The notes under the pieces were generated by a model. It saw nothing but the letters and a program-made list of their open reading frames with translations, did no database searches and was not told the DNA's origin. Positions 42,183 through 49,344 of a DNA stretch of 49,421 nt are shown here, piece after piece (position 1 is the first letter of the stretch; each line of letters starts with the position of its first letter). The stretch comes from a virus. Made by a program: the position numbers and the translations under genes. The DNA lies in the IMG/VR virus record IMGVR_UViG_3300027980_000041, positions 1-49,421 of that record, one strand, 5' to 3'.

Positions 42183-42653
42183 ATGAATTACATAATTAAA
42201 GAATTAGATAAAACTTTTAATAATGTATGTGTATTTGGTACGAAAGTATCATTTGCACCTACATTAAAATTAAACAAAGTGCATATGCGTGAGAATGTCA
42301 AAATATGGGCTTTAGATGAAGATTCAATTGATAAGGTTAATTCTATCGAAGATGCTACAAATTGCTTTGATATGTTAGAGAATGAAGTTGTATGGCTTGA
42401 AAATGAATATCAAACTAAATTAAGTGAATTGAACCTTTCAAGTATTGAACAACAAAAAGAAAAACTAAGAGAACAAAGAAAAACAGAGTGCTTTGAGTAT
42501 TGGAATCGACAATGGATTATAGAACCTGAACCAAATAAACCACATCAAGTAACTCAAAAACAATTTGATGAAATGGAATTATGGTATGAAAATTGGTTGA
42601 ATGTAACTGATACTATGGTTACACCAACTAGACCAACGTGGTTAAGTTATTAA
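42183..42653 (+). CDS. Tail fibre assembly chaperone-like protein
   Basis: 156 residues. The C-terminal part (KLREQRKTECFEYWNRQWII, QKQFDEMELWYENWLNVTDT, TPTRPTWLSY) has the ordering RxxR...W...QxxxYxxWLxxTD...P of the tail-fibre assembly/DUF4376 type. It follows the fibre gene directly, as such chaperones do. GGAGGAATAAT site. Confidence 0.7.
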   Translation: MNYIIKELDKTFNNVCVFGTKVSFAPTLKLNKVHMRENVKIWALDEDSIDKVNSIEDATNCFDMLENEVVWLENEYQTKLSELNLSSIEQQKEKLREQRKTECFEYWNRQWIIEPEPNKPHQVTQKQFDEMELWYENWLNVTDTMVTPTRPTWLSY

Positions 42654-42675
42654 ATAATAGAGAGGAGTAACAATT

Positions 42676-43296
42676 ATGGGTAAAATATTTATAAAACCAG
42701 TTCAATTTGATGATCTGGTTGCTACAATAGGTGGAGAAAATTTGGAAAAGGCAAGAACTCGTGAGGAAAGTTTCTTTGCAACACATTCATTTGTTGGAGT
42801 TTCAGATACTGATACAGTTAGATTTGCTATTGAGGTTAAACCAAAAGAAAGTATTTATTTACATTTTGCTGAACTTTATGTCAATTCTATTACAAATGAT
42901 AGTGCTTATAGTTTGACTTCATTTAGTGGTGAAATAGATGCTATAACTGGTGGTAGTTCGCCAGATACAGAAGTAAATGAAATTACAGGAGATGCAATAA
43001 GTAGAGTAACAGTAGACCCTACTGCAGTAGTACCGTTTAATGTTCCATTTAGTCAACAAATAGTAAAAGATATTCAAATCACACAAGGTGCATCAACATT
43101 TATAGATTTATCGGTTGTTATAAATGACTTTAGAGATTTATCTAAACAACCTATATTGTTGAAAAATTCAAATGAAGTAGGTAGTAAATATATAATTTTG
43201 CAAGCTGATGTTGTAGATTTATTAGACCTAGCAGCTTCTAATGCCATCAATGTTCAAGTTGGTATATTCTATTCAATCGTTAACAAACAAGATTAA
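42676..43296 (+). CDS. Small virion or tail accessory protein
   Basis: 206 residues, beta-rich (KPKESIYLHFAELYVNSITN, SFSGEIDAITGG, STFIDLSVVINDF). AGAGGAGTAACAATT site. Likely a structural accessory protein of the tail tip, from position. Not recognised as a family. Confidence 0.65.
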   Translation: MGKIFIKPVQFDDLVATIGGENLEKARTREESFFATHSFVGVSDTDTVRFAIEVKPKESIYLHFAELYVNSITNDSAYSLTSFSGEIDAITGGSSPDTEVNEITGDAISRVTVDPTAVVPFNVPFSQQIVKDIQITQGASTFIDLSVVINDFRDLSKQPILLKNSNEVGSKYIILQADVVDLLDLAASNAINVQVGIFYSIVNKQD

Positions 43297-43301
43297 GATA
43301 T

Positions 43302-43321
43302 GGGGAGATTAATTTCTCCCC
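43302..43321 (+). terminator. Hairpin terminator after the tail genes
   Basis: GGGGAGA/TCTCCCC, a strong 7-bp stem with loop TTAATT, followed by TAAAC rather than a clean T-run, so it may be incomplete. Confidence 0.6.
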
Positions 43322-43333
43322 TAAACAAAAATT

Positions 43334-43362
43334 TTTATTAAATAGAATGGTTGTGCTATAAT
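43334..43362 (+). promoter_or_regulatory. Extended -10 promoter
   Basis: TGC-TATAAT (43357-43362) with a weak TTTATT at about 43334. It restarts transcription after the hairpin for the last late genes. Confidence 0.5.
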
Positions 43363-43500
43363 GAATGTAGGAATGTATATCGAAATTATTTTAGGTAAAA
43401 TAGGAGATTTATTATTAGAATTTATGGATATGTATAGTCTTAATACTTAGTTGAAGTAAAAGCAGAACAATTGAAAAAATTATGGAGCGAAGAGGACTAG
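43361..43500 (+). pseudogene. Disrupted small membrane gene (tentative)
   Basis: From ATG 43361 (or 43373) a frame gives MNVGMYIEIILGKIGDLLLE followed by FMDMYSLNT and a stop. In the minus-one frame the sequence continues YLVEVKAEQLKKLWSEED up to a stop just before the next gene's ATG. The two halves look like the ends of one protein whose middle has been lost or frame-shifted. A sequencing error cannot be excluded. Confidence 0.4.
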
Positions 43501-43503
43501 CAT

Positions 43504-43803
43504 ATGAATGAATTACCAACAACATTTTGGATATCAACATTTATTAATTTAATAGTAGTTATAGGAGGGTTAGCATTTTCTTATGGTAAATTAAATAATA
43601 AAGTTGGTTCAGTAGGTGACAACTTAGATAGACTAGAAGTGAAACAAGATAAGTATAACAATTTACAAGAAAGAACTGTTATTGTAGAACAATCAACTAA
43701 ATCATCACATCGTAGACTTGATGAATTTAAAAAAGATTTTAAAGAAGATTTTAAAGGAATGAGTGAAAAACTAGATTTATTATTACAAAGAGCGATTAAA
43801 TAA
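43504..43803 (+). CDS. Small membrane/coiled-coil protein (holin-like)
   Basis: 99 residues: one N-terminal transmembrane helix (TFWISTFINLIVVIGGLAF) then a long coiled coil (GDNLDRLEVKQDKYNNLQERTVI, RRLDEFKKDFKEDFK). The layout resembles small late-gene proteins of the BhlA/holin-like type. AGCGAAGAGGACTAGCAT precedes the ATG. A second lysis or assembly role is possible. Confidence 0.65.
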   Translation: MNELPTTFWISTFINLIVVIGGLAFSYGKLNNKVGSVGDNLDRLEVKQDKYNNLQERTVIVEQSTKSSHRRLDEFKKDFKEDFKGMSEKLDLLLQRAIK

Positions 43804-43815
43804 GGAGTTGTTATT

Positions 43816-44208
43816 ATGGAAGACAACAGAATTACAATGGGTTATAGGAGAAATGGTTTAGAGTATCAACCATCTTCTAATGCATTACAAAGTAATTATG
43901 ATATGTATATGTCAATTGATGAAATTCAAAAGAACCCAGAAAAGTTTGGAACATTCGTTGCTAATGCTTTACAAGAAAGTAATCCATTAACAACAATGCA
44001 ACTTATGAGTTTATTACCAAGTATATTAGAAGTTAATGAGACAACTTATATGCCAAACAATGAAGAAAATTATATTGGAATGAAAGGTGCTTACAACTTA
44101 AATTCTATCAATCCAATAAATAATGGTGGTAGAGTTAAAATGAGACAAAATGATAAGGCACACAATCCACAAATGAAATCGAATAAATATTATTCGAATA
44201 ATTATTAA
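43816..44208 (+). CDS. Hypothetical late protein
   Basis: 130 residues, N-terminal MEDNRITMGYRRNGLEYQPS, helical middle (EIQKNPEKFGTFVANALQES) and a basic, asparagine-rich C-terminus (RVKMRQNDKAHNPQMKSN). AAGGAGTTGTTATT site. Possibly a structural protein of the core or tail, not recognised. Confidence 0.65.
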   Translation: MEDNRITMGYRRNGLEYQPSSNALQSNYDMYMSIDEIQKNPEKFGTFVANALQESNPLTTMQLMSLLPSILEVNETTYMPNNEENYIGMKGAYNLNSINPINNGGRVKMRQNDKAHNPQMKSNKYYSNNY

Positions 44209-44219
44209 GGAGTGATAAT

Positions 44220-45104
44220 ATGCCAAGAGGTAGAGGGATTTTTGAAAAGCCAAAAGAAAAATATCTTACTAGGTCACAAATGATAAAAGATAGCCTTAGT
44301 TCGAAACAAGAAACAACACCACAAACTGGTTATACACATAGAGACTTCCTAAACGGAGGAACAACACAAACTGGATTTGCACATAGAGACTTGCTAGAGG
44401 AAATAACACCAACAACAAAGAAAACAACACCACAAACTGGTTATTCTCAAGTTAGAGACTATTTCAAACAGGAAAAAACAACACAACCAACTGCTACTAG
44501 ACAACCATCTACTCCACAACAAACAGTTGATTATGGAAGATTAGAGAGCCAAGCTAAGGAAATGGCTAAACAAGAAAGAATGAGACAACAAGCTGGATTA
44601 GAAAGTCAATTAAGTTTGTTAGATATTTTATCAAGTCAAGCATTAGGTTTAGCAGAAACTGGTGCAATAGGTATGGGGTTAGGCTTAGAAGAAGCACAAC
44701 AAAAATATGGAATTAGTGGTGGATTGGCTTTAGCTGAACAAAGTAATTTACAAGCACAATTTGCACAACAACTAGGAAGTATTTATGGTGAGAAAGCAAT
44801 TCAAGAAGCTGAACTTAGAGGACAAATTGGTGGTTTAGAGGGAATGGAAGACTTATCTTATTTAGGTTACTATTCAGATCTATTAAATTTAGAGGGTCAA
44901 GAAAAAGGATTAGAAGCAATGGGGTTAGATATTGGCACTCAACAATTACAACAATTGTTATTAGGTCAACAAATTGCAGGAGCAAAAGAAAGTGTTAAAG
45001 GGCAACAATTACAAAACTTATTAGCTAAAAGAACTTATGACTTCGGTGGAATGTCACAAGAGGACCAATTAAGATACTTAGCAAGTTTGCCACAACAATA
45101 TTAA
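44220..45104 (+). CDS. Glutamine-rich late protein with peptide repeats
   Basis: 294 residues. The N-terminal third has three related repeats: TPQTGYTHRDFL, TTQTGFAHRDLL and TPQTGYSQVRDYF. The rest (about 100-294) is rich in Q, L, A and G, with helical blocks (SLLDILSSQALGLAETGAIG, GLEEAQQKYGISGGLALAEQ). This composition is like internal core or ejection proteins. AAGGAGTGATAAT site. Last gene of the late region. Confidence 0.7.
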   Translation: MPRGRGIFEKPKEKYLTRSQMIKDSLSSKQETTPQTGYTHRDFLNGGTTQTGFAHRDLLEEITPTTKKTTPQTGYSQVRDYFKQEKTTQPTATRQPSTPQQTVDYGRLESQAKEMAKQERMRQQAGLESQLSLLDILSSQALGLAETGAIGMGLGLEEAQQKYGISGGLALAEQSNLQAQFAQQLGSIYGEKAIQEAELRGQIGGLEGMEDLSYLGYYSDLLNLEGQEKGLEAMGLDIGTQQLQQLLLGQQIAGAKESVKGQQLQNLLAKRTYDFGGMSQEDQLRYLASLPQQY

Positions 45105-45135
45105 AAAAAGAGTAGAAATTAATCTACTCTTTTTC
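45103..45135. terminator. Bidirectional terminator
   Basis: AAAAAGAGTAG pairs with CTACTCTTTTT around an 8-base loop, with T-runs on both strands. It ends the late genes and the GroEL operon, which converge here. Confidence 0.9.
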
Positions 45136-45300
45136 TTATGCTATTTCTTTTAAAATATGACTTTCAAGTTCTTTTAAAGGACACATTTCTTTATCCCAAA
45201 CTTTCTTAACAAGTTCAAAGCCATAAGTATCAGCTAAACGTTTGAAAACTTTTTTCTCTTTTTTCAAATGGTTTCTTTCCATCTTTCTTTTTAAACTCAC
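45136..45300 (-). CDS. Small basic protein, last gene of the GroE operon
   Basis: 54 residues from GTG at 45300, which overlaps the GroEL stop by one base and follows AGGAGAAAGAATA; a longer frame to 45345 starts inside GroEL. Lysine-rich helical N-terminus (MSLKRKMERNHLKKEKKVFK) and EKELESHILKEIA-like C-terminus. It is a coupled partner of the chaperonin genes of unknown role. Confidence 0.65.
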   Translation of the reverse strand: MSLKRKMERNHLKKEKKVFKRLADTYGFELVKKVWDKEMCPLKELESHILKEIA

Positions 45301-46928
45301 TATTCTTTCTCCTTTACAGTAATTGAACCTCCGACTCTCAAGCACATTGTAGCACTACTCAATGCATTTAGAATCGACATTCTAGCACCTAAGAAAGTAT
45401 CAATAACACCTTTATCCATCATATTACCAACCTCTCCATTGAACACATTAACACCTAAACCTTGTGGTAAATCCATAAACTTTTCAATTTCTTCATCAGT
45501 GTATTCTGCATTTCTAAGTATTTGAATAAATGGCGAATATAGAGTATTTAATACAATTTCTCTTCCTAAATTGAACTCTTTACCGTACTCACCTTGTTCA
45601 AATGAATTTCTAAGAGAGTTTGTTGCATCTTTCAACCCAACAGCTCCCCCCGGTAGTAATCCCTCGCTAAGAGCCGATTTTGCACTTCTTAATGCATCTT
45701 CAGTTCTTTCCCATTTATCATCTAATGCTTCTTGAGTTGGTGCATAAATTCTAATTAATGCAACACCACTTGTTAACTTAGCAATTCTTTCTTTTAACAT
45801 TGCTCTTTTCAGATCAGTATTAATTAATTCTTTATCTTCTAAAATAGTTTTTAAATAAGAAACTCTATTTTCGATTGCTTTAACTATATTTTCATCTTTT
45901 TCTTTATATAAAGAACTTTCATTAATTTTAATAATTGCTTTGTTCAAGTTACCCAGATCTTCAAGTTCAGCTTCTTCTAACTTATTCCCTCCGTGTATTT
46001 CGAATATTTCTCCTTGAGTTATAGTTTGAATATCAAGTAAATTTTCTAATTTATCATTGTCATTAACTCCCGGAGTGTTAAAGACTTGAATTTTTAGATC
46101 TGTTCTATTATTGTTGGCAATTAAGAATGAAAGAACTTCATCACTAAAATCATTTGCAATAATTAAAACTTTATCACTAGAAACTTCATCACTAAGTATT
46201 TTATTGAAAATATTTCCTAATGGTTTAGGTCTAGTGAGATTATCATTAATTAAAATTACAAAAGGATTTTCTAGTTGTTCAACCATTGTTTCTTTGTTAG
46301 AAATTAATTCAGGAGTTAACCAACCACTATTTACTTTCATTCCTTCTGCAAATTCTAAATAATCTTCATCTTTTTGAGACTTAATAATATGAATAACACC
46401 ATTATCCCCAGCTTTATCAATTGCTTGAACTATTAAATTAGATACACTTTCATCTCTTGAAGCAATATGAGCTACATTAAACAGATCTTGAGGAGAAGAA
46501 ACTTGAGTTCTCATTCCCATTAATTCTTTCAATACTTCATTTGCTTGATAATGCATTCCATTAACTAAATGTACTGCTTTAAGTTTTTCGTTTTCTTTTA
46601 ATGCGGCCCAACCTTTTTCAACAAACTTGTAAGTTAAGATAGTTGTCATTGATGTATTGTCACCAACTTTACTAGCAGTTCTATCTGCAGCACTAACAAT
46701 TAATTGAGCTCCTAAGTTCTCCAATTTATCTTCTAGCCAAATATCTTTTGTGATATTGACTCCGTCATTAATTATTTTTGGCATCCCAAAGTCATTCTCA
46801 ATAATTATATGTCTTCCTAGACTACCAGTTGTAATTGCTACTTTGTCATATACTTGTTTCATTCCATCAAGTATACCTTGCATTGTTGTAGTTCTATCGT
46901 ATAGATTTTTATTAATTTTATATCCCAT
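45300..46928 (-). CDS. groEL: Phage chaperonin GroEL
   Basis: 542 residues of group I chaperonin. Equatorial signatures: LGRHII near residue 37, NDGV with D55 (D52 of E. coli), GDNTSMTT (89-96, D90 equals D87; the usual GDGTTT has changed), and EDALRSAKSALSEG with D411 (D398). The apical domain keeps LIIANDFSDEVLSFLIAN, matching LIIAEDVEGEALATLVVN, the GroES- and substrate-binding helices. The C-terminal GGM tail is missing (ends GSITVKEKE). It should fold proteins by ATP-driven cycling, likely for virion proteins. Gene overlaps GroES by 11 bases. Confidence 0.95.
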   Translation of the reverse strand: MGYKINKNLYDRTTTMQGILDGMKQVYDKVAITTGSLGRHIIIENDFGMPKIINDGVNITKDIWLEDKLENLGAQLIVSAADRTASKVGDNTSMTTILTYKFVEKGWAALKENEKLKAVHLVNGMHYQANEVLKELMGMRTQVSSPQDLFNVAHIASRDESVSNLIVQAIDKAGDNGVIHIIKSQKDEDYLEFAEGMKVNSGWLTPELISNKETMVEQLENPFVILINDNLTRPKPLGNIFNKILSDEVSSDKVLIIANDFSDEVLSFLIANNNRTDLKIQVFNTPGVNDNDKLENLLDIQTITQGEIFEIHGGNKLEEAELEDLGNLNKAIIKINESSLYKEKDENIVKAIENRVSYLKTILEDKELINTDLKRAMLKERIAKLTSGVALIRIYAPTQEALDDKWERTEDALRSAKSALSEGLLPGGAVGLKDATNSLRNSFEQGEYGKEFNLGREIVLNTLYSPFIQILRNAEYTDEEIEKFMDLPQGLGVNVFNGEVGNMMDKGVIDTFLGARMSILNALSSATMCLRVGGSITVKEKE

Positions 46929-47307
46929 AAGGTAGTTCTCCCGTTCCTATAATTCCACATTTTCTGCATTTACCTTTTACTCGATTGTTTAATGTGTCTT
47001 TCGAAAATTCCCAATCGTGGTTACAATTTTCTTCTACCACTTTTCCTATAATATCATTATAATCTAATAAAATTTGTTCTTGACCATCAGTATAAGTGAT
47101 AGGAATATTAATCCCAGCAAAAGGATTAAAAACAATCTTTTCTCCTATTTTGAAAACATCATCAACTTTTTCACCTAGAGAAACTATAATTCCCATAGAT
47201 GGTCTTGATTTATTGTTGTCTTGAATAACTAATGTTCTTGTATCAGTATGTTCTTCAACTTTATCTACTCTAACAATAATATGTTCATTAAATGCTTCTA
47301 TTCTCAT
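46918..47307 (-). CDS. groES: GroES co-chaperonin with C-terminal zinc ribbon
   Basis: 129 residues. The first 90 are a GroES-fold domain with a mobile loop holding LVI at 26-28 (the hydrophobic tripeptide that docks on GroEL), MGIIVSLG, GEKIVFNPFAGI and LDYNDIIGKV. The last 35 residues add a CxH...CxxC zinc ribbon (C95, H97, C114, C117), not present in usual GroES (about 95 residues). The ATG follows GAGGGAAGACA and overlaps the XRE stop (ATGA). Confidence 0.9.
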   Translation of the reverse strand: MRIEAFNEHIIVRVDKVEEHTDTRTLVIQDNNKSRPSMGIIVSLGEKVDDVFKIGEKIVFNPFAGINIPITYTDGQEQILLDYNDIIGKVVEENCNHDWEFSKDTLNNRVKGKCRKCGIIGTGELPYGI

Positions 47308-47486
47308 TGTCTTCCCTCACTTTCTTTCAATTCTACTTTAAGGTCCTCTAGTTTCTTTTGATTTTCTTCAGATGGATTAGTAACTTCTTGTTCCCATCTT
47401 TGAACAGTTGTAATAGAAACACCTATTGCTCTTGCTACATCTACTTGAGTAAGATTATATTTTTTTCTCAATTCGTAAATATTCAT
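47304..47486 (-). CDS. XRE regulator of the GroE operon
   Basis: 60 residues from the ATG after TTGGAGGTTGATATA; a TTG at 47501 overlaps that site. MNIYELRKKYNLTQVDVARAIGVSITTVQRWEQEVTNP is a textbook Cro/CI helix-turn-helix, recognition helix near SITTVQRWE. Heads the operon with GroES and GroEL, so it may autoregulate chaperonin expression. No CIRCE element is seen. Confidence 0.85.
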   Translation of the reverse strand: MNIYELRKKYNLTQVDVARAIGVSITTVQRWEQEVTNPSEENQKKLEDLKVELKESEGRQ

Positions 47487-47505
47487 TATATCAACCTCCA
47501 ATTAA

Positions 47506-47534
47506 ATTCTACCACAAACAACAACAACAAACAA
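47506..47534 (-). promoter_or_regulatory. Promoter of the XRE-GroES-GroEL operon
   Basis: Read leftward: TTGTTT (47529-47534), 17-base spacer, TAGAAT (47506-47511) with TGG before it. The spacer contains GTTGTTGTTGTTTG, similar to the GCGTTGTTGTT repeats elsewhere. Confidence 0.6.
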
Positions 47535-47535
47535 G

Positions 47536-47558
47536 AAAAGACTAAATTAATAGTCTTT
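47536..47558 (-). terminator. Terminator after the 47547 gene
   Basis: On the minus strand the AAAGACTA/TAGTCTTT hairpin with loop TTAATT is followed by CTTG. It is a 23-base exact copy of the plus-strand terminator at 17998-18020 and overlaps the stop codon of the gene. Confidence 0.7.
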
Positions 47559-47960
47559 GTTTTCTTCTTTGTTAAAATTAACCCCCAATAACCATTTAGA
47601 AAAGATTTCCATTGCTTCTTTAGTATCTTTAATAGTCTTAGGACACCAATATGCAACCTTATCAAGTTCTTTTATTGCACCTATACTACTTCCACTATCA
47701 CGATATTCTCGATATGTTTGTTGTAATTGGATTATTTTATCTTCTTTCAAACCTTTTACTATCTTGTTTGCAACATATCTCGCTTTATCAACGGAACAAG
47801 CCATACCCTCAATATCACTAAAATAGCTACTGAAGAATGTTTTAAAAATCTTAGTTGAATCTATGAAATCATACTCAAAATTATTATAATTTCTTTTAGG
47901 TATACTTTTTGCTAATGCATTTATAACTTTTTCAATATCTTCTTTTTTTATCTCTTTCAT
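47547..47960 (-). CDS. Hypothetical helical protein
   Basis: 137 residues, all-helical in appearance (EDIEKVINALAKSIPKRNY, ARYVANKIVKGLKEDKI, DTKEAMEIFSKWLLGVNF). No family is recognised. GGAGATAAATAAA precedes the ATG. Confidence 0.7.
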   Translation of the reverse strand: MKEIKKEDIEKVINALAKSIPKRNYNNFEYDFIDSTKIFKTFFSSYFSDIEGMACSVDKARYVANKIVKGLKEDKIIQLQQTYREYRDSGSSIGAIKELDKVAYWCPKTIKDTKEAMEIFSKWLLGVNFNKEENKDY

Positions 47961-47961
47961 T

Positions 47962-48074
47962 TTATTTATCTCCTTTATTATGTCGATTACAAGCTACTTG
48001 ATTCCTAACTTTAATATCAGTTGCTTTACTATGAGAAAAACCTATAATTTTACATTTGTAATAGTTTTTCCCAT
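47962..48074 (-). pseudogene. Small gene with apparent -1 frameshift
   Basis: An ATG overlaps the upstream stop (TAATG) as in neighbouring genes, but the frame closes after MGKTITNVKL. Shifting by -1 at GGGAAAAAC continues as NYYKCKIIGFSHSKATDIKV and RNQVACNRHNKGDK to a stop at 47962. The heptamer G AAA AAC is a possible slippery site; loss of one A in a run of A, real or a sequencing error, explains it equally well. The result would be 37 residues with two cysteines. Confidence 0.5.
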
Positions 48075-48352
48075 TATATGAAGTACGAACCTTTGTTCGC
48101 TTTTATGAATGAATCACCTACTGTTAAATTACAATATACATATTCGCTATATTTTTCTAACTCAGTTATTCTATTTTCTAATTCTGCCACTTCATTCACT
48201 TCAAGGCTATATTTAGCCTCTATGCGTTTTTCTTCTAAATAGGTATCAATGCTTACCCATTGTGTGTTTGATGCCTTAGAGATGATGTTTTCTATCTTAA
48301 ACAGGCTGATTAGTAGCAATAACATTATAATTATACTTGTTAGTTTATTCAT
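48074..48352 (-). CDS. Membrane-anchored coiled-coil protein
   Basis: 92 residues: N-terminal transmembrane helix (LTSIIIMLLLLISLFKI), a charged helix with coiled-coil features (EKRIEAKYSLEVNEVAELEN), then ELEKYSEYVYCNLTVGDSF. The YSEYVxCNL motif and layout match the protein at 4958-5377. The ATG overlaps the upstream stop. Role unknown. Confidence 0.7.
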   Translation of the reverse strand: MNKLTSIIIMLLLLISLFKIENIISKASNTQWVSIDTYLEEKRIEAKYSLEVNEVAELENRITELEKYSEYVYCNLTVGDSFIKANKGSYFI

Positions 48353-48672
48353 TATTCAATTACCCTAATTATAACTTCAGGAATTCTAATTGTATATTTT
48401 TCAATTATTTTACCATTATATCCTAAACCATCAAATACAGGTGCTTTATGAATAATTTTAACAAATGGTATATCAGGCATTTCCCCTAATTCTTGTCTAA
48501 CATCTAAAATATTAGTAATCCACATAGATAATTTATGGTTTTCATCACTGAGATTACGATTGCACATTTGTTCGTTACATAATCTATTTTTTAGTTCATT
48601 TTTTTCTTCAAATAATTCTGTTAGTCTTTCTTTTTGTTTCTCAATTAATTCTTTCATTTCCTTTTTACTCAT
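48352..48672 (-). CDS. Coiled-coil protein
   Basis: 106 residues: coiled coil in the first 60 (LIEKQKERLTELFEEKNELK), then a beta-rich tail KIIHKAPVFDGLGYNGKIIEKY. GGAGGGGAAGAGA precedes the ATG. Family not recognised. Together with the next gene it makes a coupled pair. Confidence 0.7.
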   Translation of the reverse strand: MSKKEMKELIEKQKERLTELFEEKNELKNRLCNEQMCNRNLSDENHKLSMWITNILDVRQELGEMPDIPFVKIIHKAPVFDGLGYNGKIIEKYTIRIPEVIIRVIE

Positions 48673-48784
48673 TCTCTTCCCCTCCTATAAAAGTATCTAT
48701 AAATTTATTCTTAGCTTGTTGTAAATAATTATCTGATTCTTCGATGTCTTCTGTGAAGAAAGATAGTATGAAGTTTTTAATCAT
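48665..48784 (-). CDS. 39-residue acidic peptide
   Basis: MIKNFILSFFTEDIEESDNY followed by LQQAKNKFIDTFIGGEENE. GGAGAAAAACA precedes the ATG, which overlaps the stop of the upstream gene (ATGA). One hydrophobic turn then a helical acidic tail. Not recognised. Confidence 0.55.
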   Translation of the reverse strand: MIKNFILSFFTEDIEESDNYLQQAKNKFIDTFIGGEENE

Positions 48785-49323
48785 TGTTTTTCTCCTCTCA
48801 GTGCTTTAGGTAACACATTTCTAAATTCATATTTCTTTTCACCACTTTTAATCATATCAAACCATTTTTGATGTATTGAAACTAAAATTGCTTTTTCTCC
48901 AGTTTCAGGACAAATAATGTATTGAAACGATTGTGGCAATCTTTTTACCAAGTCATCATAATCTTCACCTTGCCATTTCAAAATAACCCTTCCTCTAAGG
49001 TCATCAAAACAACTAGCACAATCTTCAATATCGTGTTGCCAACCAGTAAAAGGCTTGCTACACCCTTCGCAATAATCTGTAAGATATATACATTCTTCCC
49101 TAAAATCTTTAATCTGTATTGCAAACTTTTGATTGGTGTAACCTTGTTTAATTGCGTTTTCTAAATTTATGTATCTTGAAATATTATCTCCTAATGTATA
49201 ACCACCAATTTTATTGTAAACATTGTTAGTTTTTACTTTCATTAGTTGACCGACTATCTCACCTACTTCAAAACTACCTGCCACTTTTCCCCCTGTTCCA
49301 GTTATTCCTAGATAATATCTCAT
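48781..49323 (-). CDS. Protein with truncated ASCH-like C-terminus
   Basis: 180 residues. The N-terminal half resembles nothing known but carries a zinc-like set of cysteines (YCEGC, then CASC). The last 40 residues (ILVSIHQKWFDMIKSGEKKYEFRN) match the start of an ASCH/PUA-like domain (HPxxxxxIxSGEKxxExR), which usually extends about 60 residues more; here it stops at once. Either it is a truncated RNA-binding module or a minimal one. GGAGAAAGAAA precedes the ATG. Confidence 0.65.
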   Translation of the reverse strand: MRYYLGITGTGGKVAGSFEVGEIVGQLMKVKTNNVYNKIGGYTLGDNISRYINLENAIKQGYTNQKFAIQIKDFREECIYLTDYCEGCSKPFTGWQHDIEDCASCFDDLRGRVILKWQGEDYDDLVKRLPQSFQYIICPETGEKAILVSIHQKWFDMIKSGEKKYEFRNVLPKALRGEKQ

Positions 49324-49344
49324 TTTCTTTCTCCTTTTTTATTT

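Noticed and set aside
47487-47546. CIRCE (HrcA) element before the chaperonin operon
   Set aside because: No TTAGCACTC/GAGTGCTAA inverted repeat was found; the only regulator visible is the XRE protein.
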